This document shows, one piece after another, positions 21,801 to 31,218 of a stretch of DNA of 64,000 nucleotides (the first letter of the stretch is position 1; the number at the start of each line of letters is the position of its first letter). The stretch is taken from positions 18,269,715 to 18,333,714 of the forward strand of contig JAQMRL010000012.1 in NCBI GenBank assembly GCA_035578175.1, read 5' to 3'. The notes under the pieces were generated by a model. That model worked only from the letters and a program-made list of their open reading frames with translations. It made no database searches and was not told the origin of the DNA. This stretch comes from Catonia carolina. Lineage: Eukaryota > Arthropoda > Insecta > Hemiptera > Achilidae. Made by a program: the position numbers and the translations under genes.

Positions 21801-24800
21801 ATATACAGATGGGAAATGGAACTTGCCAAGAAAGGATTTTTAAACAAGTTCATCTAATAAGAAGTGATCTTTACAAAACTACTGCACTGATCGCAAAAGT
21901 AACCAGTTTATAAATAACGTGTTATGCATTTTTTGCCACTATGACAGTTTACAATTTTATAAACCAGTGTTTTATTTGGCATCAATTTAAAAAACAAACG
22001 TAATCTGTGGTCGCCTCCGTAGCGTAGTGGTAGCGCGCTGGCCTACCACGCAGAGGTCCTGGGTTCGATTCCCGGCAAGGGTCTGGATATTATAACAAGT
22101 CACAATCCAACGTTCCATAACCACTGTAGTCAATAACAACCAAGCTGTTGATGCGACTTTAAATAAATAAATAAAAAAAAACAAATGTAAACTGCTTTAA
22201 CCTTTTCAGTGCCAAAAAAATATTTAAAAGTTTGATGTAAAGTGCCATTTAATTTGAATAAGGGTTTACAAAAAGCCCTATTTCGAAAACTTGCAGGTGT
22301 AAGCCTGCCATTGCGGACCAAAATTTCAACATTACAGAAAAATAAAATTTTCCGTTAAAAATTAATTCATTTTCATTGTGTTCTTAATAAAAAGAAATCA
22401 TTCTAACACTACAAATATTCAAAAAACTTTATATTTCAGTTTATTTAAAGTCGCACCGACAGCCTGGTCATTAGCAACTACTGTGGGTTTTGGTACCTTA
22501 ACGGTGGTTTAACATGATAACATTTCCAGACCCTAGCCGGGAATCGAACCCGGGACCTTTCGCTTTGTAGACTAGTGCACTAGTCACTACACCACGGAGG
22601 TGGTTTCAAAATACTACATTAAAATAATACATTAATTTTTGTTCAAAAGTTGTTTTGGAAATGTTTGGTTATCCGGAAGTTAGCACTTTATGCATAACTT
22701 ACGAACATCTGGTAAACCAGATGTTATCACTACGTAAAATATATTGACGTCCTGTTTTCCGGACGTTGGTACTGAAAGGGTTAAAAATGCCCCTTGTTAA
22801 TCCGCTCGCAGCGAGACTATAACATTATTACTTCCTCTTGCTTTTTATGAATAGAGGGAAGGAAGTATTGTTTTCATGTAATTTTTTGAAATCGAGTTTT
22901 CACCAGATACGCACGTTTTCAGGCCCCCTGAACCCAAAAAAACATCTTTTTAGCAATAGATCTGTGTGTGAACAAAATATCTCAAGAATGGAATAGCGTA
23001 TGAGCTTAAAACTTAGAACTTAAGTTAGATGAGCTAAGGGGATCTGACACAAACATATACATCAAAATCAGTCAACCAGAAGTAGCACTTTATTTGTACA
23101 ATTTGTCACTTTTTTGTGACTTCTCAAAAATGGCTCCAACAATTTTTTTTTTTTTAAATCACCTCATTATCTACATTTTTTATGCTCTACAAGATAGGGT
23201 AAACAACATATCTGCTGAAATTCTGGGGGGGCAATGCTGTCAAGGTAAAAAAAGGTTTTTTTTTTATTGTGGCCTTAATATGTACTACAGAGCAAAAGTG
23301 AATAGAATGAAAGTTGTAGGAATTTGAAAAACCTACTTACTTACAGAAAATTAAAAACCTACAACTTTTATTTCAAGAATTTTTCTGTAAAGCACTTAAG
23401 TTTAGTGTCAATTAGCATTGTTTTTCATATTTTTAAGTCTAACAGAGGTTGTTTTTCATTTAGCGTCATTTAGCCTACTCATGAATATAATTAGGTTATA
23501 GTTTAATTTTACAATGTTTACTAATGATTAAACACATGTTTAATTGTTTTATTATTTACAAAAAAAAAAAAAACCAGGTGCTCGCCTCTCATCATGCGGT
23601 CCTGGGTTCGAATCCCACTCAGGCACTGCATATTTTCATATGTTACAAAAAATCATTTTATCCTCCATTGTACAATAGTTACACCCCAACGTCGTCGCTA
23701 ATGACCTTTGTAGTTGATGCAACGTTAAATAAATGAAGTAAAAAAATAAATAAATAAAAAGATTGTTGTATTATTTACATTGGCAAGAGAAAGTTATGTG
23801 GGTGTTTCTCACACGATATTTCATTATTATATATGGGTTTTTATACTGAAAATAAAAGTAAATTACAGTATTAAAATTTTATTCTATAGAATTATTGAAC
23901 TGAAATGGAATGTAGTATGTGGGAATAGGTGCGTATTAAACGGAAATACTTGCATAGTTTTTTCATTTTTACTTCGAGAACTTCATAAAAACCATGTATT
24001 AAAAATACGAATCACATAATCCGTTAAGTGTATTAAACAGATTTTACTGCAATGCAGTCTGCACTGAATATATTATTAATGTATTCATAAGTAGCCCGAA
24101 ACAATAATAGAAGATTAATAAAGAAAATATAATACAAACCAATATTGTGTGAGTGATATCACTAGGATCGCATGTCGTTAAACTTCCCATAATAATGATC
24201 ACTTCACGACTTGCATGTGTCGGTAACATACGTAACGAAGACAATGCTAATTCTAAAGCGTTTTGTAACGATGGTTCACCAGCACAATGTGACGGCTGAC
24301 TGAATTGCGATTGAATTACCGATATATGTTTTTGGGCATTACCGGCAAGTTCACCTATTTTATCAGCGCGTTTATTCTTTGTGATAATTATACCCATTTG
24401 ACTTATCGGATTTTGATCGAAGAATTCTTCTATAAATCCTTCCAGCAACTAAAAAATAAAAAAATTAAAAATTAGGCATGGAATGTTGTTGCAGGAAATA
24501 GAACAAATCTCTTACTAACTATTTTTGTAGACTTCAAGAAGGCATATGATTACATCAATAAACCAAACAATTCAATTTTAAAAATATTAAGGCGGTTTGT
24601 ACAATGAAAAATTAACTTTTTGTATTTTTCACATTTTTAAGTTCTCCCACTTGTTCTATTAAAATTATATGAGGGTGAATCAAACAAAAACCTTAAAAGT
24701 AGCCATCAAATTGTGTATTGTAACAATTAAGAAAAAATCTGGACTTTCTCTTGCAATGCAAATAATGAACAATATAACCTACAATATAACACAATACAAT

Positions 24801-27800
24801 ATAACATTAGTAATAAACAAAAAAACTAACCTCAAAAACATAACCTTATTTTAATCATGAGTGAATGATGCAAAATGAAAATCAACCTCAATTTGGCTTA
24901 ATAATACGGAAAAGCACTCTTTGATGCTAAACTAGTTTCTGTTGAGAAAAATATCTACGAATAAAATTTGTAGATATTTTAATTTCCTATAAATTTGATT
25001 ATATACACTTTTGTCGTAAAATGCATACTAAGGCTGAAATCTTAAAAAATTGAAAATCACAAATTACTGTGAAAATAAACGTTATACAAAGAAATGTTTG
25101 AAATAAAAGTTGAAGATTTTAAAATTATCTACAACTTTTATTACTCTTTTGCCCTAAAATGCATATTAAGGCCACAATCTTAAAAAAACCATTTTTTTCT
25201 ACGAGAGAACAGCCTCCCCAAGAATTTCAGCACACATGGCCCTACTCGATCTTGTAGAGCATAAAAAATGTAGTAGAGGCAATTCCAAAAAACTTGTAGG
25301 AGCCATTTTTGAGACAATCGCAAAAAAGTGAAAAATTACACCAACTACTACTTTGGGTTGACAGATTTTGATGAAAATTTTCATGTGGGGTCTTTAGTGG
25401 TATCTAAGTTTCAACTTTGAACAATGTTCCGTTCTTGTGATATTCTGTTCACACACAGACCAATCGCTAAAAACATGTTTTTTGGGTTCAGGGGGTCTGA
25501 AAACGTGTATATCCGGTGAAAACTCGATTTCAAAAGATTGACATGAAAACAATACTTTCCTTCCATTCATATAGGCAAGAGAAAGTAAAAATCATACATA
25601 TTATTTTTTGATGTAGTCTCAATATGGTTCAATGAAAGTATTCCACCGCTTTGGAAGTGCATGGATACAACATTTTTACTATCTCTTATTTATATGAATA
25701 TATGGAAAGGAAAGTATTGTTTTCATGTCAATTTTTTGAAATTGAGTTTTCCCATTCACTAAATTTTTTATGCTCCACAGAATATGGTAGGCGCCATGTC
25801 TGCTGAACCTGGGACACCGGTGTAGAAGCCAGTAGTGGTTAGCGCAGCTTCTACGCTGGAGTTCCAGGTTCAATTCCTGGTCAGGTCTGGCATTTTTTCA
25901 TCACTCATTTTCATTATTATCATTCTCCACTGTCTGCATTAGCAGAAATTGCAAAACAGTCAGACGTAAAACAAAAAAATGTCTGCTGAATTTAAGCGTT
26001 TTTCTCTACAGAGTTAAGTTTATCGTCAAAGAGTGATTTTCCGTATTATTAAGCCAAACTCAGGTCGGTTTTCATTTTGCATCATTCACTCTTGATTTAG
26101 GTTATGTTTTTTTGAGGTTAGTTTTTTTGTTTACTTCTAATGTTCATTATTATATTGTTAATTATTTCCACTGGCAAGAGAAAGTTGTGTGAATGTTTGA
26201 CACCAAATTTTTTAAGAATTCTGTAGTTCATGACAGAAGCCACAGGTGCACTGCAGATTTCATCTATTCATTACTTTTAAAATGCTTGCCTCCTACAGAT
26301 TCTTTAAGCAGTCAGAACACATGAAAGTCACTAGGGGTCAAATTTGTTAACATTAAATTGTAAAAAGAATATTTTCTTCCTTTTTCTGCATCAGTTCAAA
26401 GACTACCTGAATTTGATAATTTAAAAGTTCACATCTGTCCAGGCAAAGTTAACTGTTCTTCATCAGTAAATAAAATAGTACCTGGTTATAAAATCTGACT
26501 GCCTTTTTAAATGAAGTAAGCACATTCAACGTTGTTGTCAGTATCTAAGGAAGTTGGTATTTACATTCAAGAAACTTAGAGGAATACTGAATGAAACATT
26601 AAAAACTGTTTACCTACCCATCGTGCAGTTGGTACTAACGTACGGTATAATAGAGTAGGGTGGTATTAACATCCTTTTTTGGACCCTCTACAGAAAATTC
26701 AGAAGCTGATTTTACGAATAATTACTAATAAACAACCAAAGTATCCATCGAAGCAGTTTTTTCAAGAATTCAGCGTACTTAATATCTGCCAAATATTTGT
26801 TAGATAAGCTCTTATTTGCTCTTTTAAAACTAGAAAATATTTTACTATCAGAGCCAACCATTACAATACTAGTAACAAGGATCTCTTACTTTTACATAAG
26901 GCCTCACAAACTTTATACCAAAGGCATTTCTGCTACTTAGCACATGAGCTGCTCAATCTGCTCTCCTTACAATTTAAAAATGTACTGGACATCATAAAGT
27001 ATAAAAACTCAGTAACCATATGGCTAATGGAAGTAGGGTTCGAAGCTGTAGAAACAATAGTTACACCAGGGATCCAATAATTGTGTGAGCTTGTCCCCCA
27101 GTCCAAAGATTAGTTTTTCTAGTAGTAAATAAACTTTTCTTAAACTGAAAACTTCTTTAAGAAAGGTGGACATTGTGCTCTTTTTGAACAGAGAACAAAA
27201 CTAGTCATGCTGAATCGGCCAGCAAGCCAGCTAGTTTACTGTCTACGCTATCAGTCTCCAGTTGTTATCAGCCATTTTTACTGTCTAACAAGGAGTGCAT
27301 AGTTTTAAGAATTACGTTTATTATACTAATATAAGATAATAATATCACGTTGTTCCTGATTCACTCAACTAAAATCTATTATTATGACAATCCACATTAC
27401 AACATCAATGTAATTATTATTATAAGATTGTATATTATACATACAGAGTGGGTGAAAAGTCCGAAACAGCTTAATACTTTGAATGTAAGGGGAAATTTCA
27501 AGATATGCAAATGTGAACTTCACTCTAATACAAAATACTATTTTAAGATGAATCAAAAAATTTTGCCCGCCATTTTGAAAGTAACTTTTATTTTTTTAAA
27601 TGGGAAGATGATCATATGACATGATTTGAATGCAAATTTCAATACAATTTGAAATTTGAAAACTGCACATCGATATGTCTTATGGTTTGGAAGATATTTG
27701 CCTTTCCTTACATTTTAACAACACCTTATTGAATGTCATGTGTAATTACTTAGGATGGCTGAAAAGTCAAAGAAATAAAGTTTGGTTGCATGGTAAAGTT

Positions 27801-30800
27801 GATTTTTAATCAGATCTAAATAAGATGCACTGGTTACTGTCACTCCCCTTTCCATATAATATTCCAAAATTACTCCCTTTGCATCCCAGAATAGCATTAA
27901 GAGTTTTCCTGCTGATGGTGAATGTGAAATTGTTTTTGGTTTCGTCAATGAGCTGTACCGCCATGCCTTACTTGAACTTTTTTGTTCTGGTTGGTAGTAG
28001 TGGATCTCCACACTGCACTGTCATCCTACAATGACTTTCAATTGGTTTGACACTTTCACTATTCAGAAATTGAATCATAGATATGTCTCTAAGTGATGCA
28101 TGTTGATAGTGGGGTAACCATCTTGATACTGATGTTGCTGACCTCTTCATTTTAGGATCATTCTGCCATCAGTCGGTAATGTTTGCAGATCCATGAACAC
28201 TACTACCACATAACAATCGGAATTTTATTGCACTTTTAAGGTTTTCATTTGATACACAATCATGTATGATATCATACAGAAGAGGCTCCCTGGAGGTCTT
28301 AACATTGATGAAAATACAAACCATTAAAACATTTGAACCATTACAACAAGCTCATTCATATCACAGATGCAGCAAAAACACGACCCAAAAACATAAGCAT
28401 GATAAAGGTGAAAATTCCGGCTTGTTGTACGCCTTCCACAGGTAGGGTGTCGCGTCTCATTCAGCATATTATGCACAGTGATTCGTAAAATAACAGAAAT
28501 ACTTCGGGCAATGAATCCACGTCACAAAGTAAAAAAAAAAAGTTTAAAATAAACATAAGTCTGGAAATGCTTCATTAGCGTGTTACGGCTAGAGGAAGAT
28601 TTTGCCCGAATTTTAGCTCAACCCATGATATAAGTTTGTAATAAAATTTTTAGGGCTTTAGTTAAAAAACAAAAATGGTGGCTGATTTTTGACCTGAGAA
28701 AGCAAATAAAACAGGTTCAAGAACCTTATCATCAGTAATATTTGACAAATTTGGGGGTAAAATGGAAATAAATAGGGGGAAAACTCCTGTTTTTTTATAT
28801 TTGTCATATAATACAGTCAAACTTTTATAATTCTAACGTCTATAACTTGAATTTTCTATATCTTGAATTGAATTTCAGTTCCCATCAACCTTCCATGCTT
28901 TTACCATGTAAAAACCCATCTATAACTCAAATTCCACCATTTCTCTAAGTTGAACTATTTATTTCGTTTTTTTTGACAAAAATATGTCCATAGTTCTCAA
29001 AACAGCATTTTTGGTCTTATGAAATATGTAGGTACAGTGCTGCTTCTTTCATTATAAGAGGAAATGTTCGACCATAAGAGCGTACATATCATATGATTGC
29101 CTTTGTATAGGCCTAACAGGCATAAACCAAAACAATGAATTTTTTTGAATCGACGAATCTTTGGTCAACCACAGAACAACAGAACCGTAGTCTGTTGGTA
29201 CAATGTACCACATTCAGCACGTACTGTAATTAAAATAGCGTAATTTGGAATACTGTATACAATATGTACAGTACTTAACACTGTAGCCAATAGCTAAGCT
29301 AAATGCAACTTACAGTACTGTATTACAAAATTACACATGTGCAGTAAGCCTACATATTTCACATATTGTAGGTTACTGTATTAGCCTGTGTAATTTTCTG
29401 TTTTTGTTATTTTTGAATAACTGCTTTGCTGTCGTTTTTCCAAAACTCAAAATTTCTGTAACTCAAATTTTTTTCTATCCCTTGAGTATTCGAGTTATAG
29501 AAGTTCGACTGTAACTTCGTTAAATGAGCAATAACACGTAATGGTTTTAAATATAAGTTGCAGAAAATTTCATTCTGACAAAATTTAACGCAATCACAAA
29601 ACAAAAATAGCAATCAAAATATAAATTTTATTAACATCAAAATATGCGAAACTTGGCTGAAAAATTCGTTAAATTTTTACAGGAAGTTGTTCTAATATTC
29701 AAGAATATTTTTAAATAAAACAACTTAAGAAAATGAAGTTATAAATACATAATTAAAAATATCTTGTAACATGAAAAAGAAGTTTTCTATGTACCTTAAC
29801 AGTACAAAGTTGCCTAGAAGGTTTTAAATCCTGATCGAGCATAGCTTCTGAACCATCGATGATGAGGTAGATATGTCTCATCATACCCAGACGGGTATGA
29901 CCTTTTCTAGCTGCCTGCCGTTTCCGTTTGGCTTTTTGTATAATTTCATTAACAGATCCTTCCAATAGGCCTTCATCATCTTCTTGAATTGCTTCCCTAT
30001 AATCAAATAAAATTACAGTACATTGTTGTGAAATTTTGTTAAATTGATTATAGTTCCAGTATTAGTAGAACCTTAGAAAATCAAGCATTCGTAATTTTTA
30101 TTGAGACAAATTAACTAAAGAAAAATCTGGTGTGAAACACTCATATGACGTTTTTTGCCAACGTAAATAATTAACTATATAACCTGTATTTAATCATGAG
30201 TAAACAATGTAAAATGATAAACATACCCCAATATTAATCATGAGTGAACGATGCAAAATAAAAATCAACCTGTGTTTGGCTGAAAAATACGGAAAATCAC
30301 CAAATGATGCTAAACTAAGCTCTGTGGAAAAAATGCTTAAAATAAAAGTTGTAAATTTTTTTTATTTTCTATAACTTTAATTACATACATTTTTGTCGTA
30401 AAATACTACATTCTAAGGCTGCAATAATAAAAAATCTCATTTTTTACAGATTTTTATGAAAAAAATACAGAACATCAGTAATAGTCACTGATCTAAGTGT
30501 TGTACAAAATAATGTTTGAAATTGAAAATTGGTAGACAAGAGTAAGTCAGTGTGGTGGCCAAGTAAAAATCCACTTGTCCACTAAAAAGAAGTCCCAACA
30601 TCATGCCTACTGTATTCTACCTCTCACTTCTCACTTTGATAGTATTACACCAGTGTAAACCAAACACGATAGAAGCTGTTTTGCTTTGGCTAGTGAATTA
30701 AAACAAAATCTGTCAATTTGTTTTATAATTTATTAATTTTGTCTAATGTACTGGACCTTTTAAAAAAAATTTTATGCTTTTTCTACATTATTTTGTTACC

Positions 30801-31169
30801 AAGCCAGTTTAAATTAATGTAATGTATTTTTATGTTTATATAAAAAATCTTTTTTATGCTTCTTTTACATATATTTTACAAGAGTGCTTTCATGGTTCAC
30901 ACTGCTTCTTCAGGTAATAACAAATAGTTTCTAGAAAGTTTACTGTGAAGATTGCATCTTCCTTTGTCAAAGGTTTACATCAAACTGATTATAAAATGGA
31001 CAAATCTACTGCTGTCACAAATTGGAACTACATTTTTTACTCTCTCTTCCCTATATGAATATATAGGAAGGAAAGTATTGTTTTCATGTTGATTTTTCAA
31101 AATCGAGTGTTCACCGGATCTACATGTTTTCAGACCCCCTGAACCCAAAGAGCATGTTTTTAGTGATTG

Positions 31170-31218
<49 letters not shown>

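Noticed and set aside
22009..22085. Apparent tRNA gene (A and B boxes)
   Set aside because: The acceptor stem does not pair, there is no proper anticodon arm, and the head is followed by a SINE body and tail.
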